A DNA stretch of 53,896 bases, taken from NCBI RefSeq assembly GCF_001949145.1, contig NW_019091608.1:78607-132502 (forward strand), written 5' to 3'. Below, piece after piece: positions 1 through 26,600 of this stretch. Source of the stretch: Acanthaster planci. Lineage: Eukaryota; Echinodermata; Asteroidea; Valvatida; Acanthasteridae. The notes beneath the pieces were generated by a model, which saw only the letters and a list, made by a program, of their open reading frames with translations, ran no database searches and was not told where the DNA came from. The stretch's first letter is position 1, and the number at the start of each line of letters is the position of its first letter. Both the position numbers and the translations under genes were made by a program.

Positions 1-1503
1 GTTTGATGTGTTACACATGTATTAGCCTTGGTCAAGGTGTTTGTCATTCGTCACAGTGCAGCACGCACCAGCCACTCACTGACCTACCGGTTAGCACCTG
101 CGTACATACATGTACATGTACATACCTGCATACATGTACATTGCAAAATCAAGGTGAAGAGCAACCACATGCGGCCTCAGAAATATGCAAATCAGCTGAG
201 CCAGGATAAACACCTTGACCATGTTGACCAAGGCCACACATGTACATGTAGAACCTACCAGTATTGCTGAAGCGAAGCTATAAGCAATGTTATCAAATTT
301 GGTTTAGAAACCTTGTGACAGGTACAGAGGTTTGGAGGGATTGCCCCCCCCACTTCACTTTGAGTGGTAAATACATGTACAAGCAGGTTTGAAATGTATG
401 TGCCATGCATTCATTAACTGGTATTTACGTGTATATATGTACATGTACATGATTACTCTATTTGTGTGTCCAAAAATGTAGAGGCCCTTCCAACAAGCAC
501 ATGTAATGTGCTTTTATGCCATGGTTTGATAATAGCCATACTTTCTGGTGATACGGTATCTTATAGGCCAATAATCACATACGTGTACATGTACCTGCAT
601 GTGTTCATGTAGCTAGCATGGAGTACATGTGTGTGTATGTGTGCCCATACACAGTAGTGTACAGTGTACCTTAGAAGTGTTGCAACCTGTAGCATATTAG
701 AGTGTAGAGCATGTTTTGGATGGTTCCAGTGGTACCTTTTATTTGTCATGTTTGAGGGAATGCATGTCCTCTGACAAGTTTGCATACATTGTTTCCTATT
801 CCTGCTACATGTATTACCAGGTTGATCAGAAAAGTATGTGATATAAACTGATGGTTACTCATGCCATCTTGCCATTCTCATTGGAATACCTTTGCAGACA
901 TTTAGAGATACTGTACCCACGTCTGTAATGATCTGGTAAAAAGTAGCCTTTAAAAAAAGAAACAGCTGCAGTTGATGTTGCCACAACACAAGCATTCCGA
1001 TGCAGTTGGAGTGGAATTCAATTTTGATTGAGCAGGTGCAGTTTGGATCATTGAAGAAAATATGTGTACCTATCTACGTGTAGTACCATCAGCAAGAGAT
1101 GGTGATTCAGATCTAGTCTACCTTACAACATTTTAAATAAGATTTTTTCCATGAGAACAAACTTGTGAAAACTTCAGAGGACGTTTATAATAACTAAAAT
1201 TTTTGGCAAGTTTCAGTTGAAAAAATGTATCCACAAAACAAATTTATGCACAGGTAAAAATCACAGACTCAGATTACAGATTAGGAAAATTAATGTTAAA
1301 ATATGCAGGAATATGCTGTTCTGACAGAAGTAAATCATTTCCTGCTCCTTTGTGTAAGTAAAGTGCACTCACAGTTGTCAAATCAAAAAGTAAAACTTCA
1401 CCAGATATATTAGTGTCTTTGATAATCTGTGTGTAATCTTTTTGAATCTTTCACAAAATGAAGCATGACCAGTAATCACTAAGTGTTTACATGTATGTGA
1501 CAG
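1..1503. other. Intron sequence upstream of the first visible dynein exon
   Basis: No coding exon is recognised. The stretch is dense in TACATGTA/ACATGT palindromes (for example near 105-140, 365-380, 435-450 and 580-640) and ends in a splice acceptor at 1502-1503. It is taken as part of a dynein intron because the following exon starts in the middle of a codon. Confidence 0.6.
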
Positions 1504-15124
<13,621 letters not shown>

Positions 15125-15346
15125 ATGCTCTGTAACTGTATTTGTGGCTTCCAGTGAAGTCTGAATAGACACTACATGTACATGTATGTCACTTTATTCC
15201 ATTTTACTGCTTTGCTGGTTGACTGCTCTAGCTTGCTTAGAGGTGTGATGTACATGTACATTATCTCTTTTGAAAAGTTACAGAATGAATGTGAAATTTA
15301 ACTTCTTCCCATTGCTACAATGTACATGTACATGTATGCATGCTGA

Positions 15347-15352
15347 TTATTA
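15347..15352 (+). terminator. Possible polyadenylation signal of the dynein gene
   Basis: An ATTAAA hexamer lies about 220 bases after the stop codon, in AT-rich sequence. It is the common variant of AATAAA. A stronger AATAAA occurs near 16205. Which one is used cannot be told from sequence. Confidence 0.35.
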
Positions 15353-17102
15353 AATGTCCATGTTATTAGTGCTGTGAATACCGTACAGCATTTCAGTTGT
15401 GAAAAAATCTGTACATGTAACCATGTTGCAGCCACATGATGGCCCTTGATTAGAAAGCAGAAATTGCTTTATTGACCATCTCATGATGTTTAGCAGTAGC
15501 TCCCTACATGTAGGTCCTTTTACTAGGAACCATCCTGAATCCTCCGAAATCCTCCGATTTTCATTATGAAAACTGCCCAAATTCTTGAAAATCCTCCGGC
15601 AATTCCTGTCATTATGTTGAGGCAGTGCAAATGACACTCTTGAGCTGTGCAGTTGATTTAAAAGAAATATTGGGCTGAATTTGTGCTTGACTAAACACAA
15701 ACAACATAAGGTCTAATCCACAATCTTCGTGCATGGCATCCTTCTAAATCAGCCATGCAGTTTTGCCCTACACCCTGAATCCTCCAAATTCCTCCACTTT
15801 GCAGAAAAGGATTTCAGAGGGTTAGGGTTAATGTAAGACAACATGATCCCGGGGATAGTAGCAATTTTCCATGATGATTGCCACAGGCATGTTGTAATAT
15901 TTCAAATCAGTCAAACCATGCTGTAAAAGAAATGAAAAGTTAGTGTTTAATGCATTTTGTGGATCTGATGTATTTACCGTTGGAAGAACATACATGTAGA
16001 GTAGAAAATTATATTTGCTTTATGATTTCCTTTTTAGTAGTTCATACAGGTACCAAACAAACACAAGTCACTCAAACTTCACAATAATGTGGCTAAAGTT
16101 TAATGTGAACTTCAAATCATTGCAGAATGTTTAAAGGTACATATACCGGTAGACTGTGTTACAAGTGTGGCAAAGACCACCAGGTAATCTTATCTATTGT
16201 CATAATAAAATTATTATGAAAGCTGCTGCCTCTAAGAGATTTTTTTAGAGGAGGCAAATAAAAATCCTGGTACGATAGCTCATTAAATATAGGGCAGGGG
16301 TACCAGTAAGTGACCAACTATGAATAGAGAATGAACTTTGAACTACAATACATATACATGTATAATTTCCAAACTAGACAGATTATGTAGTGTGCTTCAA
16401 CTGCTTCTGTAGATCTTATCTTTCAAATAGTTTGTCTAGACTGGACCTTGTCATGGCACTCCTCTTTGTTAAACAGACCTTTTCTCTGGAGGAATGGCGC
16501 TATTACAGTTAGCCAATCAGATCTTAAGCCCTCTTAGAAATTGTACATGTAACAAGCTTTAGGTTTGTCTTCACTTTTTTTCTTGCATTGTATGCATGTA
16601 TGCACTGGTAGTATGTACAAGTACAGCATAAACTAGCAGATACATGTACCTTGTTAATTTGCTTTAAATGCTCAGAACATGGAATTGTTCCACTATTTCA
16701 AGAATAATAATATTGTGTAACATTTTGGGGTAAATACCTATAGCTGTACACGTACCGGTAACTTCTACTACTGGTATTTAAGGGTTATACATGCAGAAAT
16801 TGGCAAGACTGCAGGTACAATATCATTTTTAAAAAAAGCTTTCAGACTAGGACCTGTACATGAAGGTGTATTCCAAAATATGCATATATATTCGGAGACT
16901 AGATCAATTTTAACTTTGAACTGGTAAAGCATTATTCAATCAACTTTTTGTGTTGCTACATGGAGGTTGCAATAGTTTGTACAATTTTGTTTTGTGTTCT
17001 AAAGTAAAAACAAATTAACTTATTTCAGTTCTTTCACAAAATGCAGCTTTTGCTTTGTAATTAAATTGATTACATTTAAACAAAGGAATTTCTGAATTTA
17101 TG

Positions 17103-17640
17103 GTACGAGGGAAGATCAACAAGTTGTGTCACTTGACCCATATTTCTGATGATATGAGTACACTTCAAAACTTCCTGTCACATTCCTTCAAATTAGCATC
17201 CCTCAACTGTTATACAGTGTAACATCCTTTTTTGTACTTCTTGAAGCATTGGTGGTACTCTGAAGGAGGTACAGATACATGTTTGGTCCTCATCTCTGAA
17301 TGGGCAGCTTTGGCAAGGTCTTGGATCCATAAAAAAACATTCCAGTAAGCTTTGATGTGATTTGGGAAAGAGCCAGAAGTCACATGGAGCCATCAAATTG
17401 ATACCATTTTCATCAACTGATCAAGGTACCGGTAAGTCTGTGTGAGATGAGCTGAGTGAGGACCCATATTATTGTGATGCAGCTGGGTTCTAGACCATCT
17501 TTGAGTTGGTGCTTTTGACAGGATGTGCTGGAGGACTTTTGTTGGAGCTGAGCTAATGAAATATGTGAATAGGTGAAACACCTATTCAGAGTGTCATCAG
17601 TGCTTTGAGAAGTTCTATGTGTAGAAGTCAAGGGAGGCTA
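17103..17640 (-). mobile_element. Mariner-type transposon relic
   Basis: Minus-strand frames spell decayed mariner transposase: KVLQHILSKAPTQRWSRTQL, LHHNNMGPHSAHLTQTY and MAPCDFWLFPK. The second conserved motif reads HHNN instead of the catalytic HHDN, the last Asp (APCD) is kept, and frameshifts separate the pieces. TACGAGGGAAGATCAACAAG at 17103-17122 resembles the TACGAGGG-type terminal repeat of this group. The opposite end was not found, so the copy is truncated and dead. Confidence 0.7.
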
Positions 17641-20593
17641 CTATGAAGGAATGTTACGATAATTTTCCAGATTTGATATGATATATACATGTAGGCCAGG
17701 TGACAGACTTTCTTGATCTTCCTTTTTATTTTAACAAATCCTTGCAAATAAATTCAAAGCAAACATTTGCCTTTAAATTTTAAGCTCAGCAATTTTCAAG
17801 AATACAAGTGGGAATCTTAGTAGACCCATTTTAAGTTTCTGTTTTTTGGCTCATGGAATAGATTGTAAAATACGTATATGAAAGCAGTAGTGTGATAACA
17901 TGTTGTTAGACAAAGCACCCTAAAGTAGGATTTTTGTTTGGTTGGATATTAGGTAATGGTAACCTGCACACGGCAAAGTGATGAGTTTCAATGAAGCATG
18001 ATACAGATGAAATTCGTATTTGTTGTCATGGTGAATTGGTCAGAGCATGCACTAAATCATTACAAGAGAATGACTTGAAAGCTTCTCTAGACTGTAGCTT
18101 TACTCTGATGGTAACGTATTTTAGCTTTTTTAGGGGTTTCGACCAAAAGTTCTTGCCACTGTGTTTTGATATACATGTATAGGGCATCATTCATCTTTTA
18201 TTTTCAAGTTCTGATGTGTTGAAAATGGGGGTCTGCAGTTCTAAAAGTGACATCAGTTCCAAGTGAACCGGGATTTTTTTTCAGAAAGGGTTTACTTTCA
18301 GCTTCATGTGATCCATTATATTAGCTGTCCCTTCAGAAATTGTAGGATTTAGATACAAATATTATGAAAAATGATTGACTGGTACAACCCAATGTCAGTA
18401 ACCACAGGTACATAGAAATTGGGACATGAAGGTCAAGTGTCACAGGTGGGATGTCACATTGAGACGGATAAGGCTGTTATAGTTGCATTGTATTTGGGAA
18501 AAAATAATGAGATTAAAGCAAAATTTACTTTGCCACATTTGCATGACCGTGCAAGTTTAGCAGAACTTAGAAATGAAGTTAGGAAAGTTAACTTCGAACT
18601 CAGCACAATTCTAGAAAAATGAATCAGAAATTCTTTTAGCAATGTTTGTGCCAATACGGTTTTGAATATTCACAGTGAATGGAGTACATATGGGAAACTT
18701 TGGTAGGATGTCACCATTTTGTCAAGGCATGTTGACATTTGTTTTATTTATTAGCCTCACTTTTGTTGTGTTTTCTTTTTAAGTTAATTAAAACTCCTGG
18801 AAGACAGCTGAAATTTCAGTGGCACTAACCACTCTAGATTTGTTGGTCGCAATGTAGTAAATTGCATTGGAATTTTGTAGAGGTAATTTCCAAAGCACAT
18901 ATGCTGGTATTTGTGGTTGTAATTTCAAGTTTCAGCTGTTCCAATAAATGCCCAGTAAAAACTTACAATTTGTGTTCATGAGGTGTATATTTTTGCCTGA
19001 ATGAGCAACACGTACATGTGCTTGTAGGCTTTATTTACAAGTATATGTATTGACATGTACAGTTTACTTGTCATCAGGCACAAATTGCAGTGGTGCTTCT
19101 AAAAAAATGAGTTTTGTTCCATAGAAGAAATGAGTTTAACATTTCAGTCAGTGTTTCCTTGCTCTGTTGTTCAATTATCCTGGACTAAGATGACCACAAA
19201 TCATTAAAATTCTCTTGTAACATTCCCTGTCAGATTGGAAAGGTCAGATTTGGCTATCCCCTGTGTTGATGTGCCAATGTTCCTCCAGTGGTAATAAGAG
19301 CCTACATGTAGGCTGATGACCATCAACCCCATTGGCAGGTCTACAGTCTTTCTGTACTCCACACTACATGCACATTGTGCCTTAAATGTAAAAAGGGATG
19401 TTTGTCCTTTTTGCACAAGAACTTTCTCAGTAAGTGGTAAAAGAAGACAAGGCGCCTTCAATTTGAGCAATATTATCCTACTGTTTTGCTCTCTTTTTTA
19501 CTATCTGACTAAACTTGTACTTTACCTTGTATGCTTGACCGTTGTTCTTTTAGATTACAGCTTCATCTCTTCCTCCTTTTAACCATCTTTATGAGTAGCC
19601 TGTCAGTGATGATCAATGCTGAGAGTAAGAGAGAATGCTACAATCGTGCGTGTGTACGTGGGAAATTCTCCAGGAAGATACAGTTTAAGCCATTTAAGTT
19701 TTTCGACGTGTTAATTTGCCATAAGAAAAAACATTTGAAACAAAAAGTCTTTTCATTTCAAACCAGGAAGATGTCTTTTAGAATTCAGGGAGCTTGTGCC
19801 CTTTCAGCAGCTTAAGGTAGAACAGGGCCATTATAAAGGGAATTGTCTCATGTATACGGAAGTACATGTATGAAGAAGGTAAGTGTGTAAGCTGTGTATA
19901 CAGTATGCTTATGCGTAAAAATGAGAAACCCAGTGAACTTAAAGTTAGGAATCTGCGTCTAAACCAATTGTGTTTGTTTTGTGTCTTAGTTCCTTCAGCT
20001 ATTGTTCGTCTTCATTCATATTTTCATTTGTTTACATGTTTGCTCTGGTGGCCACCCCACCCCCTCTAATTTTAGGAGTCCATCGTTCTGAATCCTTTTG
20101 GGACACCAACAAAATGTAACAGGGCAGTTTAATACATGTAAATGCTATGTGGAATTAAACTGGAAGGAAATAATGTAATGTTGAAACTTTTTTCTGTGTT
20201 ACAAAGACCTCCCTAAATAAATTTACAAAGTTTGTAATTGCATCTCCAGATACAGGTATGTACATGTATATCAGTATCTACCACCAACAATCACATCTTC
20301 TTGTATTTTGTAATTAAACTGCAATAACTGATAGTACTTTGTACCATTAGGGTGGTTACTTCCATTTTATCAAGTTAATTATTAATCCACAGCTAAGTTT
20401 ATGTTGTGTTTTTCTTGAGTTTTAGGTAAAGTTGCTATCAGTAAAAAACTTTGTCCTGGACTATTAAGGGGTATGCTTGTACCAGGCATCACTCTGCACT
20501 TCGCACATCACCAACTTTGCCAGTAGCTTCTACAGCTTTTGACGGCAGGTGTTTCTTTAGAATGAGCTGCTTCTGAGACACATTCTCAAGACA

Positions 20594-20633
20594 ATGCTGC
20601 GACTTGCAGTCATTTTGCTCCTGTTCACTGTTG
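20594..20633 (+). CDS. Receptor exon 1: start codon and signal peptide
   Basis: ATG at 20594 has A at -3 and is preceded in the same frame by TAG at 20558-20560 with no ATG between, so it is the first usable start. MLRLAVILLLFTV joins the next exon's VQVQG to form a typical signal peptide, probably cleaved just before TCDEG. The donor is TTG|GTAAGA (phase 1). Confidence 0.85.
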
Positions 20634-23600
20634 GTAAGATCATTGCTTGAATTGCAATTTGTCGTTGAGAAAGGTATGTTATATGGGACACTTGTGGACA
20701 ATTTTTTATCAGGGCCTGCAGGTATTGGCTTGCTTATTAATGGTCAAGCTGACAACTCTTACACCGGTACATACATCTTGTGATTTGGCAGACATTGGTG
20801 TAAAAATAATTTGCAGTACTTTGCCTTTTTCAAGTGATGTCATGGTCATCTCAATGACTGCAAATGTAGTTAATAAATTGAATCATTTTACACTAAAGTC
20901 CATGACCAGATCAAGCTAATATAAATTGTAGACAGAAGAAAATTCTTGTCAATTTAAAGTGTCAAGTAATTTGTGTTTGTCCTTCTTTCCAAATATTTGA
21001 ACTTTAGTAATACTTAAGGTTAATTATTTGCCCAATATTTTTCATCAAAACACAAAGACACAACAGTTTTGTTTTATTTTTGTTTTTTTTATGGGGAGGG
21101 GGTTTCTTGATTTATGAAGAATGCTACCGTAGGTAGTGTAAGCCAAACAAGTGTTCAATGTAAATTCAATACCCAAACTCCCTGGGATTTGTTTGCTAAG
21201 AGCCATCCTTAATTCTTTCACTCTGCAAAAACCCACTACCCCAGTCTAAGTTTTAAGAAGAATAAATTCCTGTACTGTTTCTTCAAGCCCTTGGACTTGG
21301 AAGATCTGGAAGGGTTAGGATTGGTGTCTAACTTGATTCTGCAATATAGTAGTTTTGGAAAGAGATTAAAAAGCTTTCTTTTGAAGAAGCTACTTCCAAA
21401 GCTTTTTAAAACTTGTGACTTGCAGGAAATCTTTTCTAATGTCTTTTCAGAACATAAAAACTATCTTAAAAAAGGTTAAAATTGTTTCATAGAAAGTTGG
21501 GTATATCTGAACAGGTCCAAACCATGGATGATTCCTGCCCTTTCTACTTGCATATGTACAGTTACCTCACCATCTCTCCTGTATTTGTGAATAAGTTCAC
21601 CCTTAAAATAATTTCTTTAAAATATTTCAAGAAACGTATGCTCAATCTGAAACCAAATGTCTTTTAAAATTGTATTTCTTACTGTGATTTAGTTGATGGC
21701 TAGAAACCTTGAAAGTTCTCATATATTCTGATAACTGTTGCACTTTTCTACTGAAGCTAAGTATAGATAGAAAATGTGGTGTTCTATAGCCAACAAAATT
21801 TAGTCTCTTCGTGCCGTCGCCAGTATGTGACGCTATGAGGGCTATGAACAGTAAAGTGTTAGTAGAGTGTTTACCACCCAAAAACTTAAGAAAGCTGTTT
21901 CACTGCAACAAAATATCATAGGGAATGAGGCAGGGTGTGGGGGGATCCCCCAGACACACTACACCTAGAGTCCATCTGGTAGGCATACATGTTGGGCCTA
22001 CAAGATGTTATCACGTGATGGTATCTATTGGTATGGAACTTACATGTAGGTCCGTCTCTAAGGGCGCCCCCATTTCCTCCAGTAATGATGCATCTGCAGG
22101 AGCACAATTTGACGGCATAACAAGACGGCATGATGCAACAGGTCAATGGCACGTCACGACAGGTTGACTGCACGACATGACGGCACAATGAAATGGTACG
22201 ATGTGACAGCACAATATGACAAGACAGCATGACACAATGTCACAACAACCCACAACAAAACAACGTAATGCATTAAACACCGCATAAAAGTAATGAGAAA
22301 AGAAGCGACACTATGACATGACCGAACTGTCGTAGCATCACGTCGGGGGACGGCACAGCATGATGCGATCTTGTTGTCTATAGAACACCATTAAAAAAAC
22401 TGACTTTTACAAGCAGGGCATGTTGTTTATAGAAGAGGAAGTCTTTGAGGCGCTATAGCAGAAAATATTGTGGTGGTTTCTCCTCCGTAGTCAGTGAACC
22501 CTTGGCTCGCCGGGCCACTCAGCCCAGTCGCGGCGCTGCTCGCAGGTGATTTGGCTAGGGCCTAGATCCATTTGGGGGGAAATATACCGCCTGTTACACC
22601 AAGAACAAGGGACGCTGAACAAAATGGCACGCCCAGCAAAGATATGTGTGATACCATCTACTTCTAGCTGGTTTATTCACTTCCACTCTCTTCCTCAACG
22701 CGTGAGATACCCTAACAAACTAATGCTAAACATTTACAAACGGCAAGGAGGGGGCATGAGGACCCATCGCCAAAGTTGGGTATCAAAGTTGTGTCAGTCG
22801 ATCCAATTTGAACTCCTTGGCAGCTCGGCTTAGACTGACTAATTTTCCCAATTCTAACATTATTTAATTGCCTCCCCGGGCCCTGTTTTCCACAGTCATG
22901 AAAACACCATCTTAGCACAAAAATGCAAAACAATGGTCCACAATACCTATTTCAACCTTTCTTCCACTTACTAATTTTTATCATACTCCGCGTATTGTCA
23001 AACTTGCCCCTCTTTTTCCATCATGGCAGTCTTATTAGTTCAGTTTCCCACTTTCCACAACATAATTTACTCACAGAAAACACGTTGTCAAATCCCCTGA
23101 CAGTTACACCAATACCCCTTAATTAATACCCCTGACTTGACGGCCCCCGGCTTCCAAACTGCCGGACCTAACCCAAAACCTAATTAAGTGCATCACTGGT
23201 CAACCCCACTGCCTTTCCTCTGGAGTTTAAAAGGTAACCAGACATTCGCGTTACAATATAATTAGAAAAAAAAAATCATTCAAATAATAAAACTGAATAT
23301 TAACAGACATATGCCAGGTTTGTTTGTATTTTCTGGAAGTGGTAAAATTAATGCGTACATGAATGGTCCTGTGGGGTTCGAGTTGTTACCACATAAAATA
23401 ACTTATGTACAACTCGTCCAGCTTCTGGAATTGGGGTTAGTAAATAACGATTGTCATGGAAAATTGTTGACAACAAATCATGCTTATGCATTGTTTATCC
23501 ATCCGCCATCCCCTTTATATTTAATACTTGTATTTTTGACGAAAAACTTTGAGAGAACAATACATTTTCAGAAATAGTTTATATCTCAAAGTTGTCTCAT

Positions 23601-26600
23601 ATCCAGATTTACTGTAATTTTGTGCTTTTAAGAAGCAAGTTATATTTATAAACTTCTCGGTTTAATTACAGTTCAGGTGCAGGGAACCTGTGATGAGGGT
23701 TACTTTCAATTCACTGGAAGTTCAGACTGCTTTTCTCTGAAACCTAACCAAGGAGGTCAAATCAGAGTAACATGGATGGACGCCAGGTCTGAATGCAACA
23801 ATGATGGTGCCACTTTAGCTTCTATCAAGAGTTTAAACGATCAAGGTAAACAATCTGGGCAACCCACAGTTTACAACTTTTTTTATTCCTGATACTCATA
23901 TCATGATTGCTTGAGAATTACAAAGTTGTTTCATTTTACTCCCAGAGAAAGCAAAATTATATGTCTGACAGTATCTTGTGCTCTCTTGTCATCCAGTGAC
24001 CAGGTTGGTGATGAAACACAGAATGATTCAACTTGAAAAATTAAATTTTGAATGCATACATGTATGCATAACTGACTGAAGAGTAATGTATATACATCTA
24101 TCTCTACCGTGTAGTGTACCTGAATGTCTTCCTAAACACTGCTTCTGCTTCTGAGGGGGTATGGATTGGACTGCGTGCCAGCAATGATTCTGGCGATTAT
24201 GAATGGATTGATGGTAATGCATTGGGAGGATTTGAAAATTGGGGTACAGATCAACCTAATTCCAGTGTCTCTCCAGGAAATAGGGTAAGACCTTATATCT
24301 GCATTTTTTCTTGTACAGTATGTGTGCCTGCAACTAAGCTCTGTGCTAAATCACAGACTATACACTAACCCTAGATGTGGTCCAAGACTGAATCCAGTCA
24401 TTTGAGTGGTGTACTTATGTCTTCGATTTAATTATGATGTTAGTTGGTTTTTCTAATGTACCATAGTGAAAAGGTCAGCTGCAACTTAAAGTCACCTGTA
24501 ATCATGTATTGAGCCCCTCAGAAAGTGCCAAAGATAATGACGAAGGCTCTGTTTGTCGATATATGTCAACTAATGTGACCTAAGCGGTATTTAACCATTT
24601 TGTGGGAATAAATCAAAGATATTTAAATCAATTTACACATGCACATGTATACTGTACACTAATTGTCTTCAGCACGTTTTAAATTTTTTTTATTCAGCAA
24701 GATAATTAACTACATGTAAGTATGCTCAGCAGCCATCCATTTGTCAACCCCCCTTCTGAAAGTTCTGACTTTGGCTTTTAATTATACATACCCCTGTGGA
24801 AACTTATTTGGGGGCATTTTGCCTGAAAACTTATTCTCATAATATAAGATGTAGTGAGCACCGGGCAAGCTCTTCCAATAGGAAAACAGTATCCATTACA
24901 TAATCAGACACATTATGTACATGTAATCAACTTCATGTGTAAGCTTAGCACTCCTTTGTATCAAATATTTGGTGACCCGAGTCTCATCATTTATTTCATT
25001 TTTCAGGATACATTTACAAAGACATTCTATTCACAAAAAATACTTTAAACTTTAAAAACAAGACATAACGAACACAATATTTAACCAGCTCTCACTGGAT
25101 TTCCCCCAAAAAGGTGACCCACCATCCCCAAACCAGGCTGAAATTGTTAACTTCATTTCCCTGAAAACATGGAAATCCCACTGTCCATGTCTTCATGGAA
25201 GTTTCACAGCTATCGCTCTCTGTATAAACCTTACTGTAGACAGAGTTTAGACTTGACATGGATCACTTTGTAGTGTGATAAAAAAGGAGAGGAATTGTCA
25301 AGCATCCCAGTTACCTACTTCAACCTGGTTTGGGGATGGTGCGTTACAAATATAGTTTTTTCGAGGGGCTCTCCAACTGGTTAAATAGGAAACAGGAAAC
25401 AATTAAAATTAGAATTTTGAATAAGAATTATAAATTTGGAATCTTTAGGAAATAAAAAGTCTGAAATGAGCATCTAAAATAACTTTTAAGTGTATGAAAG
25501 AAATGTTCTTGCAAGGCAGTGCAAAACGGTGGAAAGCAAAATACACGTACATGTACATAGAACCTTACAATAACAACAACAACAACAACAAAAATGATCA
25601 GGTGACCTTACAGGATTGAAGCTGGATATTCTACAAGGCATGGATGATAGGGCCTTGGTTGAAGAGATGTTCATGCAAAGAGTTATAGAAGTCTTTGGGG
25701 GAGGGTTCTAGATATGAGGTCTCGAAGGTCAAGTCATGAACATTTTGAAAAAATCATGTTAACATGCTTTGTCTATGTACATGATGTAAGGTCACTGGAA
25801 AAACACCAAGGTATTTGTAGGAACTGACAACTTGCAAAGGTTAAGTACATGTACCTTGGAAGTATAGCAGTGAAGGCTTGATTTCTGGAACCGGTGATGT
25901 GCGTCATTTTATGTTTGGTTGAGTTGAGCTGCATGTGGTTCTGTGGGCACCTATCAGAGATACCGGTAGAGTTGAGGTCTTCCTGTGAGAGAACTGCATC
26001 ATTAGCATTTAAACAATTCTATGCAATACAGTATCATTTGCATATTGAGTCAACATTACGTACACTTTTCTGGCACATTCCATTATTGTCAGGTAGCTAG
26101 CCATGGCTTCATCCTTTTATGATACCGGTAGTGCATAACTGACATACCCCCCCTCCAACTGTGGATGATGTGGCCTTTAGATCTAGAAACGTACTTCATG
26201 CTTACATGTTTATATTGCAGTGGTAAGAAACAGGTTATGAAGTAATAAATTGATTGAATGGAACATTCAATCAGTCACTGAATTAATTTGTTTTATTGCA
26301 CTAATGCTATTGCATGACTTGTGTGCCGGCGTCTGGACATTTAGCACCGTGACAGCCCAAAAAGTAAAGACAATTTATTGCTATTAGAGACCCAAGTTGA
26401 ATTATTCATGAAGTTACAATTAGTTGGCTCATTTTCCATCGAATTTAGATCCTACTCGTACTGTTACCTGTGTCTGTAAATGGGCACTGCACACAAAAGG
26501 CAGTATGCTAGATTTTCAAAAAATTGGTGTCAAAATAACAACAGGGAGTTACTTTAAAAACTCCTAAAGGCTCAGCTCTTGTAAATATGCAATGTGGGGA

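Larger units (their letters stand above)
15125..20593. other. Spacer between dynein and the lectin receptor gene
   Basis: Contains the dynein 3' UTR at its left end, a mariner relic near 17.1-17.64 kb, and the 5' UTR/promoter of the receptor at its right end. A short motif CCTGAATCCTCC occurs near 15.53 and 15.77 kb (also near 8.85 kb). No further gene is supported, and no TATA box or initiator could be assigned with confidence. Confidence 0.5.

Noticed and set aside
18419-18622. 67-codon frame with a Glu/Lys-rich end
   Set aside because: Overlaps an antisense frame of similar length and has no recognisable feature.
19531-19815. 94-codon frame with a hydrophobic start and two cysteines, resembling a small secreted peptide
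   Set aside because: No clear promoter, splice partner or known family; hydrophobic AT-rich frames are common by chance. Worth a cDNA check only.
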